Assembly: GCF_026151205.1 (NCBI RefSeq)
Contig: NC_087075.1
Location: forward strand, 2,270,859 to 2,334,858
Direction of reading: 5' to 3'
Source of the DNA: Bolinopsis microptera
Lineage: Eukaryota; Ctenophora; Tentaculata; Lobata; Bolinopsidae
DNA length: 64,000 nucleotides
Shown here: positions 1 to 12,012 of the stretch, one piece after another
Layout: every line of letters begins with the position of its first letter
How positions within the stretch are numbered: position 1 is the stretch's first letter
Translations under genes and position numbers: made by a program
Notes under the pieces: generated by a model
Told to the model about the DNA's origin: nothing
What the model saw: the letters and a program-made list of their open reading frames with translations, nothing else
Database searches by the model: none

Positions 1-540
1 ATGTTCCAATAGTATTTCCACTATTTATCACCTCTCACCATGCTCCAATAGTAATTCCACCATTTATCCTCTCTCACCATGTTCCAATAGTAAGTCCACT
101 ATTTATCCTCTCTCACCATGTTCCAATAGTATTTCCACTATTTATTACCCCTCACCATGCTCCAATAGTAATTCCACTATTTATCCTCTCTCACCATGTG
201 ACCATGTTTCCATAGTAATTCCACTATTTGTCACCTCCCGTGTTCCAATAGTAATTCCACTATTCATCAACTCTCACCATGCTCTAATAGTAATTCCACT
301 ATTTATCCTCTCTCACCATACTCTAATAGTAATGCCACTATTTTCCTCTCTCACCATGCTCCAATAGTAATTCCACTAGTCACCACTAGTACCACCACCT
401 CCAATAGTAATTCCACTAGTCACCACTAGTACCACCACCTCCACTAAACACCACTAGTACCACCACCTCCAATAGTAATTCCACTAGTCACCACTATTAC
501 CACCACCTCCAATAGTAATTTTACTAGTATTGCCACCACC
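1..540. repeat. Minisatellite, unit about 39 bp
   Basis: Tandem array of a roughly 39-bp unit containing CCAATAGTAATTCCACTATT followed by a C/T-rich CCTCTCTCACCATG segment. From about 360 the unit shortens into a CACCACTAGTACCACCACC variant. Copies differ by point changes and small deletions. The array runs off the left edge of the window, so its full length is unknown. No open frame is maintained. Confidence 0.93.
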
Positions 541-3197
541 ATGTCTCCGAGTGGATCCATATGTAAAACGAACAAAACAAGCAAACGACCGAACAACCGC
601 TACTTCGTATAATAGAGGAAACTGAATACTTTATAAAACTCGCAAACTATAACTGAACATTTAACGATAGCCACTCTATATGAAACTTAGATCATGGCTC
701 AGCCCCAGGTGCTCTTTCATAATAAACACACGGCTCAGACGTAACACGATATTATACTTCAACTAATATAAATGTTTCAAGTGCACACCAATACAACCAT
801 AGCTTTCTATCCTGCACTTCACTCACTCAATACAATACGCACCTGTCCGTTACATTTCTCAGCCCTGTATTTCTTGACTTTTACTCTCATTATTAAACCA
901 GTGTCTCACACAGTCACTCCTTGACTTTAATTACAAAACTGCTTTCGTATCATCATATTCGAATATTCGACCTGCTAATTTATCACAGTCTTCACATAAA
1001 AAGCAGTACTATAACTTATAACTAGTTTCTTTCATCATAGAAAATACCATACCCTGGCACCCCCCAAAACATAAAACGCACTCAAAACATACCACGTTTT
1101 CAAACCAATACACTGCTTAAATTCACTAGTGACGTCACATCTCTCCGAATAACCTCCCTCTCCCTTTCCAATGCTAGCATCACCCGGGTCTCATTTATAT
1201 AAATTTCATCTCTCTCCCCATACCTCTCTCGCCCACTCCAAACTCCTCCTCCCGATATCTCCCATAATATAAACATTCGTAGCGCTACAAAAAGAAAACA
1301 AGTCTGACACACAACAGAACGATTCAGCAGGCAGCCACTCCCACTGAGGCTCTGGTGGCTGAAAGTATGTCAAGTCTGCCGTCTTAAAACTTAAATTAAG
1401 AAACAGTAAACCATGAACTGCTCACGTACCCCCCTCGATAATAATCATAACACTCTCTCGATTAAATCTCTCAACGGACTGACATTTATTCCTCAAAATA
1501 TCTCCTCAGCCCCTCCTAACCTGTGCCCCTCCGGTATCTAACCTCCCTTCCCCTCCATGATGAAAGAAACCCAAAAATATCATTTAAACTTCACACTTAA
1601 CCGTGCCTTCATTTACTGCTCTTGCACTGCAATAATCTGACAACGGTACCTGGCAACACTGTTACAACATAACGTAACTATACTCCTCGCACCTGTCAAT
1701 CCACTCTTGAACAACAAGTAATCTCCCCCCTACCTTAATTAAACTACAAACAATCTATCCTATAATAAAATAGTATCCTACCGTTCGCGCCATTTGTAAG
1801 CGGTCATCACTTGCTTCAGATTCGTAGATTATTTGTAGTAATTTAGGTTACGAACAACAAAAACAAAAGTAATAATGATGGTAAAAAAGGGTAAGAAACA
1901 AAATGATTAACAATCCAATTACTACAAAATACACTTCCTAATTACTCTGACTTATAACGCCCTACATCTACTGTAAAACACACGTCCTTACTCTACCCTT
2001 ACTTATCACCCTCGTTAACCGTCTCTAACGGAGTTTTACCCTTAAACTACACTTACATAACACTGCACTTTTAGCCCTCGCTGACCGTCCTTATATCAGG
2101 CCCAAATCCACTATAGTTCATTCTCGCTCTACCTGAGCCCGATTGTTGTTGACACGAACCCACTCGTGTTGGATTAACCCGTGTTAACCCTGGCTACAAC
2201 ACAGCCTATTCCTGCTCTCCTGAGTTAACCAATGTTGACTCTCCCTACGCTTAAGCCAGACTGCTCATTTCCTCCGCACAGTTCCACTAACTACAGTCCA
2301 CGATAATGCTCTCTCCAGGATCCTAACGTAACAGGTCCTGGCTCCAAAGTGTCCTACATCAATGGCCCTCGATTCGGGCAAACTCAATCTCCTCTTCTGA
2401 CCTTTCCACCGGACCTTATATAATGTCCTGTCCGTGGTTTTTCACCCGACCTCTCTAACCAGACTCACGTGCCCCTACTCACACCTTTGGCAGCTGGTCT
2501 TATCTCCCACTAAAGCTTCATTGTCCCGAGTCCAGGTGTTACGACTATTCATCTTTTTACCAAAGCTTCCTGTCTGATGACCTCTGAATCCATAGTTTGT
2601 TAGAGCTCACATCTATCTTTGACTCTCTATCTACACAAAGGGTTTACGTCTGAGTTCTCCTAGAACCATTGTCTCTCCTCCAGAGTGACATATTTCTCGT
2701 CCGTCCAGGTGAGGTCCAACCCACAATCTCCATTGTATTCTCTTTCTCTAACTTTCCCTAACCACAGACCAGAACTGGATGTTCCACTTCCACTGCCTTA
2801 TTACACAATACTGCCTTATTACACAATACTGCCTTATTACACAATACTATCTAAAATCTATCAAATAATCTAGATCAAATAATCACGGCTTATCACGGCA
2901 GAGTTCATTTCATAAGGAACAATAAGATTGTCAGCTCTGATAAGAACAGTGTATCAGCCTCGTCTGAAGAAATTTGAATTGTTTCACATTCTTCACCACA
3001 CATTTATTTTATCACAATTTTGTTTCACATTTAAAAAAATCATATCGGGGCCATGTAATTGCGGGCACGTTTTACTGTGCAGTACCGTGTTTGGTCTCCC
3101 GACAGATTTTACAGACGGGGGCAATATTTTATTCGAGTTTATTTCATTCGTTGTAATTGCTGTACTCTGTAAAGTTTGAAAAGTATTTAATAAAAAA
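541..3197. other. Intergenic or intronic, no gene recognised
   Basis: C/T-rich, AT-rich DNA with stops in all frames. I see no exon with both splice signals and a coding look. A small tandem repeat (about 18 bp, three copies, CTGCCTTATTACACAATA) lies at 2792-2848. Confidence 0.5.
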
Positions 3198-3732
3198 ATG
3201 TGGAGAAACAAGAGGCTTTCGTGGCGTCCCAGTATTCAGTAACTCGTACGCTATATTAACTTGTATCACGTTGCGACCCCCACGGTCGTTTCACTATGGT
3301 GACGATACAGGGGGAGCCGCGCACTTCGTGCGCGGCGGGTCATACAACGTATGACAAATATTAACCACATAACACAATTGACACACGACTAATCAGTGAA
3401 CACATTCCTTATCTTACTCTATTTGAACGGACATTAATTGGACACTAGAGACCCTAACGGTCATTTCAATGTCCGTTCAAATAAAGTCCGACAATGGACA
3501 AGGTAGTTAAATTAAATATATTAAATGAATACCTGCGTCCTTCAAGCGTTCCTTTTAATGTCCGATCAAATAACATCCGATTATATGGTAACTCATTTCT
3601 TTCCCCTTATTTATGTACGAAAATCAAAAGTCATTTATCTAGTCCCTTCTCAGATCCGACTAGATTGTAAGCTTTAGTTTTATTCCTCCTCTTCTAGTCT
3701 GTTCCTTTTTAGGTGCAAGAATGCAGCTGAGG
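3198..3732. repeat. 535-bp duplicated segment, copy A
   Basis: Matches 6973-7507 over its full 535 bp with only about six differences. It begins ATGTGGAGAAACAAG and ends in CAGCTGAGG. It holds a GC hairpin with a TTC loop (3317-3335), pogo-like subterminal motifs (GTCCGTTCAAATAAAGTCCG) and, near its right end, a splice-acceptor-like TTTTTAG (ending 3712). A related piece of its left part recurs in inverted and direct form at 44.75-45.32 kb. Flanks show no clear target duplication. Confidence 0.9.
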
Positions 3733-4370
3733 AAACCAAATATTATGTGTTGCATCCCGAAGTGCTTAGTTCTCACGGCATACAAGAAACAAGATACAAG
3801 GGCAGGTCACTCCCGAACGTTGGGATGGCCTGAGGTGCTTATCTCCTTTTCAGTAACCCTAAGCCACTCTGTGCCGAGGCACTATACTAGCTGTAGGGGG
3901 GTTAGTCCTACGAGCCAGAGAGTGTGTATCACCAGCCGAAGCTGTACCAAATCACAGCTTGGTAACTGGCCGACTTGCATCCGACCGGATTTGAACCCGG
4001 GTCTTCTGCTTGGGAGGCGATCGTGTTACCACTACACCACCCGTGTTACCACTACATCTCACGGCAGTATATAATAATCATGATCCTGATAGATATTGAA
4101 GTCTCCTTAAATGATTGTCTCTTAATAGATATGGATTTTCGTTGGGAGGCGATGCAGATTTGTTTAAGGGGAAGGTTCTGGTCAGAAGGAGAAAGATTTT
4201 TGTATTATGAAACACTTGCAACGCTTGTAACTCCTTCTTATTACCCCCATTTGAAGGAACGTGTACCGATTTATTTTCTGAACGAAAGCTTACAAATAAC
4301 CTTAGATTGCCTTAGAACCGACGGATTAAAATATATGCTGTTTGTTGCTCGTCATAACTGTGAAACATAA
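3713..4370 (+). other. Possible exons interrupted by a SINE
   Basis: After the acceptor at 3711-3712 an open frame reads CKNAAEETKYYVLHPEVL and continues to a SINE inserted at 3781. Beyond the SINE, 4083-4370 stays open and ends in TAA; its last part, from MDFRWEAMQIC to ARHNCET, has a protein-like composition. I do not recognise either piece. They may be remnants of one gene, because the upstream 535 bp are duplicated in front of a better exon pair at 7.5 kb. The link between the two pieces is inference. Confidence 0.22.
3781..4056 (-). mobile_element. tRNA-derived SINE with 10-bp target duplication
   Basis: On the minus strand the element starts with a tRNA-like head (about 4056-3975): a D-arm box A like TGGTGTAGTGGTAAC, a CCC anticodon loop resembling tRNA-Gly, and a T-arm box B, GGGTTCAAATCC. 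A body and a tail with TCTTGT motifs follow. It is flanked by a perfect 10-bp duplication, TCTCACGGCA, at 3771-3780 and 4057-4066. The acceptor stem does not pair, so it is not a working tRNA gene. A 5'-truncated relative lies at 36375-36437. Confidence 0.85.
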
Positions 4371-4387
4371 ATTTTGAGTGAGAAGGG

Positions 4388-5170
4388 GTAATCCCGGTAC
4401 CGGGCCGGAATTACCTCCATCCCGGCTAGGACCGGGATGAAAACGAAAACCCGGCCGGGATTAGCGTCATACCGGCCGGTACCGGGAGCGGTACCGGGAG
4501 CGGTACCGGGAGCGGTACCGGGATTTTTCCAATATTTCTCCGTTACTCCTTTAGAATGACAAACTGAATATGTTTATATAAGTCAAAACTGACACAGAAC
4601 TCATATTTGTGATCTGGTATTGGTTTAGTTACTTAAATAAATTTAACTGAACATGGGGTTTGACGTTGGAGCTTTACACTTTACAGTTTAAATAACCTTA
4701 CCTGAATAATTGAATTGGGTGACTACTGAATAGCATTTTGATTTATTAATGCTTTATTTACCCGGAGAACTCTGTTTTACGTGTCCCTCGGTAACACAAG
4801 ACCGTGAGCCGTGACACTTGGTCACAATAATTAAGTCATGAGTCATATTTCTAGCATTAAAGTCAGAAAGAAGTCCATTACTCGTAAACGAAAATATAAA
4901 ATCGACGTCATGAAACCCATGATTATTTCAAATCTAGATTGATTCCAGTCTCCATTGTTCAATGATTTCATCAAAATGTTTTAAGAAAATGTTTACAGAT
5001 TTGCGAAATTTGGACTCAAATTTACGTTGAAAAAACTGAATTTATTTTGGAAAAATCCCGACTAAAATCCCGGCTAAAACCAAAATCCCGGCCGGTACCG
5101 ATACCGGTACAAAATTGCCAAATACCTGCCAGTATTCCGGCTGCGCCGGTATCCTGGTCGAGCCCTGTCT
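4388..5170. mobile_element. Element with CCGG-rich ends, possibly hAT-like
   Basis: Both ends are rich in GGTACCGG and CCCGGC motifs (4388-4525 and 5055-5165) around an AT-rich core without coding. The left end has a 12-bp tandem, GGTACCGGGAGC, about four copies (4478-4521). Read from the right on the minus strand, the end begins CAGGGCTCGACCAGG, which resembles hAT termini. No 8-bp target duplication could be fixed by eye, so the family is uncertain. Confidence 0.45.
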
Positions 5171-5277
5171 GACGCATAATTTTATCTATTTCTCGTGCAA
5201 TTTTAGGGCAGACACAGTCATCAAAATGAGTTAATAAGAAGGTTTAAATTATAAGCAATTACCAACAATTGGGACTA

Positions 5278-6603
5278 CCTTATTGGACCTAATTTGGACG
5301 GACATTACTTGAACGCTGGAGGCCCTAGCGTTCATCTTAATGTCCGTTCAAATAAAGTCCGTTCAATTAATGTCCGTCCAAGTTAAAGTCCGTTGAAATT
5401 TTTTCAAAATTTTTTCCATTTCGAACTTTTTACCCAGAATATGACAACTATGAGAACTTTATTGTGTCGTAGTAGTAGTAAACCCGCGATGGGGTGGCAT
5501 GTGCCTCAATAAAAATATTACAATCATTTATTATTATATCAATGTATCATTAAATATTTCAAAAATATCAATAACGTATGGTTGATCCTTCACATTTGGT
5601 AAAATATATAAAAATAAAGTTAATCTACACTAAAGAATAAATAATCTATATTATATAAATCAACAATATTAACTCCCCATCTTCATGTAGTCATTTATCA
5701 AAGCGGTAGAAATCCAAGTAATTTTAGTACGCGGTGCGCAAGGAATTTCGTTTTTTTTTTAAATGTGTAGGCAAGATAAGCCTAAGTGTGGCAGTGAAAA
5801 TTGAAAAATAAGTTGCAGAATAAATTGCAGTGACTGACTGTCAAATGCATTATCGCAGTTCATTTATTTGACTGCACTAAGTTAACGACGTAAGTTAACG
5901 ACGGAAAGGTTCTCCTTGGTCTGCCGGAGGCACAGAAAACTCTACTAGTATAAAATGTTTTCAAGGGTCACTTGGCGGAAAAAGTCAACGAAATCAATAA
6001 ATCATGGCACTCAACAACATAGTTCATGAGCTAGTCCCCGCCAACATGACAAACTTGTTCCAGCCTCTAGATATTACGATAAATCGTGTTGCCAAGGACA
6101 TTGTCCGACGTTTTTATAGTTCATATTACTGAGGGGAGGTAATGAAACAGTGCTAGGAAAGAGCTCCACGTGATGTTAATGTTAACCTAAAATTGTCTAA
6201 GATAAAACCACTTCACGCCGAATGGCTTGTAAAAGTTAACAATGAAATGCAGGACCGGGGTAGTTTGATAAAAAAGGTTTCCACAAAGCTAGAAATCACT
6301 GATGCTTTAATTGTTTAAGCATGGACTATTTCATGCACGAAAATCCATTTAATGAAGATGATATGTGATATTAGACACTGATCATGTACACATATTTTAA
6401 TATTTTTACTGCTTAATGACTGCTATTCTTACTTACTGTATAAAAAATGGATTAAAAAATCATTTGCTGAAATTAAAAAACGTCAAAAATTGAAAAAAAA
6501 TTCGGATTTTTGATGGTTTTGAATGCCTTCGAGCGTTCATATTAATGTCCGTTCAAAATTATGTCCGTTCATGTAATGTCCGTCCAAATAAGGTCCGATA
6601 AGG
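5278..6603 (+). mobile_element. Decayed pogo-like DNA transposon
   Basis: Terminal inverted repeats of about 38 bp begin CCTTATTGGACC on the left and end GGTCCGATAAGG on the right. The element is flanked by TA on both sides (5276-5277, 6604-6605), the target duplication of the Tc1/mariner/pogo superfamily. The interior carries the C-terminal end of a pogo-type transposase. At 1326 bp it lacks room for a full transposase, so it is internally deleted and non-autonomous. The motif GTCCGTTCAAATAAAGTCCG near its ends also occurs in the 535-bp duplicated segment. Confidence 0.85.
6001..6318 (+). pseudogene. Pogo-type transposase, C-terminal remnant
   Basis: One frame reads NNIVHELVPANMTNLFQPLD, then RVAKDIVRRFY, a stop, a second stop 27 bases on, and then KPLHAEWLVKVNNEM to the end TDALIV. 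The segment after the conserved TNLFQPLD block and the KPLHAEW helix is typical of the C-terminal half of pogo/Tigger DDE transposases, where the first block lies close to the last catalytic acid. The N-terminal DNA-binding domain and most of the DDE core are missing. Two in-frame stops and the truncation make it inactive. It lies inside the TA-flanked element described above. Confidence 0.85.
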
Positions 6604-6839
6604 TATATCATTGTTTATGAGTACATATTATACGACTATAATAGGTGTTAATATAAGACACGTTAGTGTATTCCTGCATTGTACTCAATAATTTAACAAG
6701 TAATATTATATAATAACCATATTTCTGCTTGTACAGGGAGCCCCTAATTCTATCATTCAAAAATGTAGTGTTAAATTTGGTAGATCAAGCAACGATCCTT
6801 AACGAACTTGAAGTCTATTCGTTCGTTCGTTTGTATTCC

Positions 6840-6965
6840 ACTTATCTCATGTTGTTCGGCTATGTGTATATGTAATCTTAATGGAAGCTAGAGCTGATTG
6901 AGATGAATGATCTCTAAAAGTTGGTGTCTACCTCCCCTCAGACTCCATTGTAAGTTAACACAATT
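6840..6965. repeat. Dispersed repeat, relative at 28.37 kb
   Basis: The stretch starting TGTAATCTTAATGG and running through AGCTGATTGAGA, CCTCAGACTC and AACACAATT is similar in order and spacing to 28370-28460. It is non-coding. I could not define ends. Confidence 0.55.
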
Positions 6966-6972
6966 CGAAACT

Positions 6973-7507
6973 ATGTGGAGAAACAAGAGGCTTTCGTGGC
7001 GTCCCAGTATTCAGTAACTCGTACGCTATATTAACTTGTATCACGTTGCGACCCCCACGGTCGTTTCACTATGGTGACGATACAGGGGGAGCCGCGCACT
7101 TCGTGCGCGGCGAGTCATACAACGTATGACAAATATTAACCACATAACACAATTGATACACGACTAATCAGTGAACACATTCCTTATCTTACTTTATTTG
7201 AACGGACATTAATTGGACACTAGAGACCCTAACGGTCATTTCAATGTCCGTTCAAATAAAGTCCGACAATGGACAAGGTAGTTAAATTAAATATATTAAA
7301 TGAATACCTGCGTCCTTCAAGCGTTCCTTTTAATGTCCGATCAAATAACATCCGATTATATGGTAACTCATTTCTTTCCCCTTATTTATGTACGAAAATC
7401 AAAAGTCATTTATCTAGTCCCTTCTCAGATCCGACTAGATTGTAAGCTCTAGTTTTATTCCTCCTCTTCTAGTCTGTTCCTTTTTAGGTGCAAGACTGCA
7501 GCTGAGG
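6973..7507. repeat. 535-bp duplicated segment, copy B
   Basis: Near-identical (about 99%) to 3198-3732. Its last 20 bp overlap the start of a plausible exon (7488-7617), so the duplication breakpoint lies inside coding-like DNA. The absence of a purine tract, primer-binding site and gag-pol between the copies argues against paired LTRs. Confidence 0.9.
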
Positions 7508-7921
7508 TTAACGATGTGAAGACCTCAATGGACGCTTACTTTGCACAGTTTGCCGATAGATTTACATGCAAGCGACAGTCCTCGTGCTTCATTATATTCG
7601 ACAAGTGCTATGAAGACGTCAGTTTGCTTTTATATATTTAAAAAATAGTTTTTCATTGTTTTTTAATTTGATTTCACAAACTTTTACAATTTATTCGTGT
7701 GAATTTTATTATAAATTATCCAATTGATTCTAAGTATGCATAATCCAGATCCATTGGATGTGCGACACTATGTTTTGTTCAATTTTCAAAATGTTCACAT
7801 AACCATCATTGCTTCAGACTGGATATGGTTACTATCTACAAATGAGATTTGAAGTTTCTACCAAAGTAGAAACCTCTGTCTGGCTGCCACAAATCGATGG
7901 AGAAGTCAGGAGCGTCATAAC
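7488..7921 (+). CDS. Two candidate exons of an unrecognised gene (partial)
   Basis: Exon 7488-7617 follows an acceptor, CCTTTTTAG, and ends before GTCAGT. Exon 7818-7921 follows TGCTTCAG and ends before GTATGT. The 200-bp intron is GT-AG and keeps the frame at phase 0. The translation passes from CKTAAEVNDVKTSMDAYFAQ through FIIFDKCYED into TGYGYYLQMRFEVST and ends GEVRSVIT. It has a normal soluble-protein composition with four cysteines and no stops. I recognise no family. Earlier and later exons were not found; a next exon would lie beyond the foldback elements downstream. Exon quality makes a real gene or a recent pseudogene more likely than chance. Confidence 0.45.
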
Positions 7922-7950
7922 GTATGTTTAACTTTAACTTACTTATTCTT

Positions 7951-8776
7951 TTTTTTCTTTTTTTTTGAAAATTTAATTCATCATTATATATATAAATCAA
8001 GCGTTACATTTCAGCCATGCAAAATTAACATATTTTGATATACAAATTGATAAATGGTACTGCAATATAAGTTGCTTAATGTTTGGACGGATGACAACTA
8101 ACGAGAAAAATAAAGTTGATTAAACATAATAATTAATTCGGCTGAACCAACACATAGCTAGAGCCACATTAACGTTGGGGCCGTCTCTAATGACTAGCAG
8201 GTAACACGAAATCTGTCCGACAGCACTATTTTTTGTATTTGAAGTGATAATTTGGTTAACTTTCATAGCATACTCCTTGAGATACAAGTATTTTAAAATG
8301 CTTCACACAATTTTGGCAGTGAAAAATCAATCTCTGGTGCCACCTTTTTATGAACGTGTCCTTATGAGTCTCAGAAATTTGTTTTTGTTGGCTACAATTC
8401 TGTCCGTCCAATTTCCTATCTGCTTGTCCTTTTCTTTTTTCTTTATCAGTTGTGACGGAATTGTAATGAACAAAATCCTTATAATTATTTATGATATGTT
8501 TGATTTCTTGTTAATGTTTGTCATTCAAATTTGTTAGACGGCCCCAACGTTAATGTGGCTTTTGCTATGTGTTGGTTCAGCCGAATTAATTATTATATAA
8601 TCAAGTTTATTTTTCTCGTTAGTTGTCATCCGGCCAAACATTAAGCAACTTATATTGCAGTACCATTTATCATTTAGTGTATCAAAATATGTCATTGTAA
8701 TTTTGCATGGCTGAAATGTAACGCTTGATTTATATATATAATGATTAATTGAATTTTCAAAAAAAAAAAAAAAAAA
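7951..8776. mobile_element. Foldback element with about 225-bp inverted arms
   Basis: Left arm (about 7951-8195) and right arm (about 8535-8776) are long inverted copies of each other: the left runs into GGCCGTCT and the right starts AGACGGCC. The outer ends are T-rich and A-rich runs. The 340-bp centre contains CTGTCCGTCC and GTTTGTCATTCA motifs that recur inside another foldback at 50618-51056, so the two belong to one family. No transposase is encoded. Confidence 0.85.
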
Positions 8777-9060
8777 ATATCTCAAATTTGGCACATAGAA
8801 ATTCACCCAAACTTGTCTTAAAGCTATATTACTATCTAGAAAGTTTCAAGACAATCGTATTGTTGGATCTCCAGATACTCAGATATGTTCCTTGGAAACA
8901 CTGCAAACCACCGAATATTTTTTGTGTTTGAGGTGATATCTCAAATTTGGCACATAGAAACTCGCTCAAACTTACACAGATTATCCGTCCTATAACCATC
9001 ATACTTTATGGAAAGTTTCAAGAAAATCGTACGGTAGGATCCGACATAAACTATTGTCCG
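8777..9060. repeat. Imperfect two-copy tandem duplication
   Basis: The segment beginning TATCTCAAATTTGGCACATA occurs at 8777 and again at about 8937, followed in both cases by GAAAGTTTCAAGA and a GTA-rich end. The copies diverge by roughly a quarter. They are non-coding. Confidence 0.7.
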
Positions 9061-9115
9061 AATAACCTATTTTCTGAGTCGAACAGATGTCGCTGTCGGA
9101 CAGATGTTGCCCAAT

Positions 9116-9540
9116 CTCAGCTGGTTAGGTTAGTGTGTAAAAAATATGCGATAAATTGTACGTATGCTGCCCACTGCCCAGCCTCATGGAGCTAGCTTTA
9201 TGAGTCTGGTCAACAAACCAGCAGGACAATAAGAAAATGTAAAACATACCCCGTCAATAGGTGATGTAAGATGCATTATAATCTTATGATTGGGCGACAT
9301 CTGTCCTGCTGGTTTGTTGACCAGACTCATAAAGCTAGCTCCATGAGGCTGGGCAGTACAATTTATCGCATATTTTTTACACACTAACCTAACCAGCTGA
9401 TATATATTGATTATCATGACATAAATTTTATTTATGATGAATCTGGTATACTACATTAAAACCCCAATTTACCGTGGAATTTGGACGTGTCACAGTTCAA
9501 ACTAGTCTGCTCGTAGATGTAAAAACCGCCGGATGTGACA
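9116..9540. mobile_element. Foldback repeat with near-perfect 100-bp palindrome
   Basis: Arms at about 9116-9232 and 9302-9405 read as inverted copies from CAGCTGGTTAGGTTAGTGTG to CAAACCAGCAGGACA, around a 70-bp loop. The left arm carries a roughly 10-base insertion. The right flank up to 9540 is shared, in inverted orientation, with 18220-18530, so the whole is a dispersed element. No coding capacity. Confidence 0.85.
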
Positions 9541-9690
9541 ATTTTTTAATCTGGGCAACGCCCAGGAGGGTCATACCCATATTGACCCAATGACGCAACT
9601 GACCCTTTGCTTCTGTAGGTCATAGAGACTTCGGAATGGGCTTAAACGAAGCCGCATATGAATGTTTATATAGGATTTATTGATCAACTA

Positions 9691-10667
9691 CAGGGTGAGT
9701 TGAAAATAGTGTGTGGAATGTAAAAATCGATAATTTTTTAAGAAGGAGCAAATTTTTAAAGGTGAATTGCTATCAGTTCAAAAATGTTACAAATTTCAAT
9801 CTTGCCTCTCATTTGATTCTAACTCATAATTTGGTTGATTTTTGGCAGTTTTCCAAAAAATCGTAAATTCGTCCTAATGGGGTTCTCAAATCGCGTGCCC
9901 TGAAAATCGAGTCTAAAAATTTATCTTCTCCTACATTTTTTGAGCAATCACCCTGAAACTTTCAGAATATGTTGTAGGGATCATTTAGAAGAGTTGAGCC
10001 AAACAGAATTTTGAGATAGGCCTTTCAAAAATTTTTATTCGATTTTGAAAATCGTGGACCTTGAAAAATCATCAAAAAACGAGGTCCAAGATTTTCAAAA
10101 TCGAATAAAAATGTTTTAAAGGCCTATCTCAAATTACTGTCTGGCTCATCTCTTTTAAATGATCCCTAGAAAATATTCTGAAAGTTTCAGGGTGATTGCT
10201 CAAAAAATGTAGGAGAAGATTTTTAGACTCGATTTTCAGGGCACGCGATCAAAAATCGCTCGCGCAATACAATTACCACATACCTACGCGCTGACCTTTG
10301 GCCGGCAATAATTTCGGCTAGGAACGATATTTTTCCACGGGATTAAAAGCATCTGATAAATATTACTCCCCTCTATCAGAAACAACTAAAAAGTCGATTT
10401 TGAGAAAAATTCCATGAAGACCCCCTGCCCCCTTGGCCTTAATACAGTCAAGTCGGCTATAGACAATTGTCTTACACGTAATCAACATGTCCTAGCTAAT
10501 AAAGGACGATAGGTTGAGCAAATTATTAATTATTAAGTATTTTTATTCTATCAAATTATAATATTTATATATTTTCATTATCTAAATATGCAAAAATTAA
10601 GTGGACATTTCATTTGTCAAAAAATTAGAGCCATTTACATTCCACACACTATTTTCAACTCACCCTG
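9691..10667. mobile_element. TA-flanked MITE with internal long hairpin
   Basis: Inverted termini of about 35 bp begin CAGGGTGAGTTGAAAATAG and end CACCCTG, with TA on each side (9689-9690 and 10668-10669). This matches Tc1/mariner-type miniature elements. Inside, 9890-10070 and 10080-10255 form a second inverted repeat of about 175 bp per arm, with an asymmetric position in the element. No transposase is encoded. Confidence 0.88.
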
Positions 10668-10952
10668 TATATGGCCTAAAATCCTAGCTTTTCGAGAAAA
10701 ATTTTACTAACTTTTGATAGGAGCATGAGTCTTCGGATAGACTGCAAAAGAACCGCAATCGGCACATTTATATGTGATTTAAGAAGAACCATATGCCTTA
10801 AGGGGGGATAAGGGGTCAAAAAAATCGACCAAAATATTATTTTCTAAATCAATTTAATTTTTGATCACAAAAACATTGCTGCTATTCACATATTTGTAGC
10901 TGCTTAACTTTTTTTAATAATTGAGGTTAACCGATTTTCACAAAATTGACTA

Positions 10953-11697
10953 CCTTACTCGGGATTATTATGACCGGGATAAAGTGGCGGGTTTAGGGTA
11001 ATTTCGCCATATTTTTCCCGAACCACATTTTCACCGGTCGTTAATAAACCCGCCGTCTCAGCTTTTAGGGTTCCCAAGGGGTATGGGTGCTCATATTTTA
11101 ATCGTTGTCTTATATTCACTAAAGAAGACTATTGGGACACTTGTTGTAGGTTTTTCGACTTCATTTGGCTAAAATTGCAAAAAATTCACCTTTTTGCCCA
11201 ATTCTTGTCATATATCCTTACTGTCAAAGTTGATTTAAATAGGCCAATTTTTAATTTCTTAGGTATTGACTATCTCTACATTATGAAATAGGACTCAAAG
11301 TAAAAGTAACAGTTAAATTAAAACTTGAATTAATTAAAACTGTCAATAACATGAATCAGTTTTATCATTCATTTATTCATAATTCTAAAAAATGTGAACG
11401 ATGCATTCTTTCGAAGTTTGATTAACCACGAGTCATTATTTCTGTCTACTTTCAACAATTATTGATAATTCGACTTGTTTCACAAGTTTTAGCAATGCGA
11501 AAATTTCTAAACTTGCTTATCTCTAATAAGGAAATTTACATCTGAGACAAAATTTTTGAATCTAAAATTGAAAGGTTGGACACCGGTAAAATGGCGACCG
11601 GGAAAATGTGGTGGGTTTTGAGCAATTTCGCCATATTTTTCCCGAACCATATTTTAACCGGTCGTTAATAAACCCGTCGTAATAATCCCGAGTAAGG
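10953..11697. mobile_element. TA-flanked MITE, CCTTACTCGGG ends
   Basis: The left end CCTTACTCGGGATTATTA is matched by the inverted right end TAATAATCCCGAGTAAGG. Both are flanked by TA (10951-10952, 11698-11699). Subterminal blocks around AATTTCGCCATATTTTTCCC occur near both ends in the same orientation (10999 and 11620 regions). The element is 745 bp with no coding sequence. Confidence 0.87.
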
Positions 11698-11699
11698 TA

Positions 11700-12012
11700 T
11701 ACAACATTGAGGTTAATAAAATTGAGGTTAATATTTTATTACACTCCATAATTTTTTGTTATTTCGGTCAGCAAATGTAAACTCTAAATTTTAGGTTCAT
11801 AATTATCAGAAAAAGTAAAATCCAAACGTGATTAAATTAGGTTAACCTCTTAATACAGGTATAGCGAAAATAGATTAGAACGTTCCTAGTTTGGAATGTT
11901 GTTCCCTCTCAGTACAGTGGTTATGTGTTGTTTGCCTTCGTCTTTCCGTTCGTTAGAAGGCTCAATATTTCATTTTTGTAACGTTTGGATCGTTAAATTA
12001 TTATTGAACAAT
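11700..12012. other. No gene recognised
   Basis: AT-rich sequence without a supported exon or repeat boundary. Confidence 0.4.

Noticed and set aside
1100-1312. Short minus-strand open frame
   Set aside because: Low-complexity composition and no coding or splice evidence.
3975-4056. Functional tRNA-Gly gene
   Set aside because: Box A, the anticodon loop and box B are recognisable, but the acceptor stem does not pair and the sequence is the head of a SINE with a 10-bp target duplication.
3198-7507. Paired LTRs of a retrotransposon
   Set aside because: The copies are alike enough, but no primer-binding site, purine tract, gag-pol remnant or flanking duplication was seen. The space between holds a SINE and a pogo element.
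8244-8537. Hydrophobic 97-codon frame
   Set aside because: It lies in the T-rich loop of a foldback element; hydrophobicity follows from base composition.
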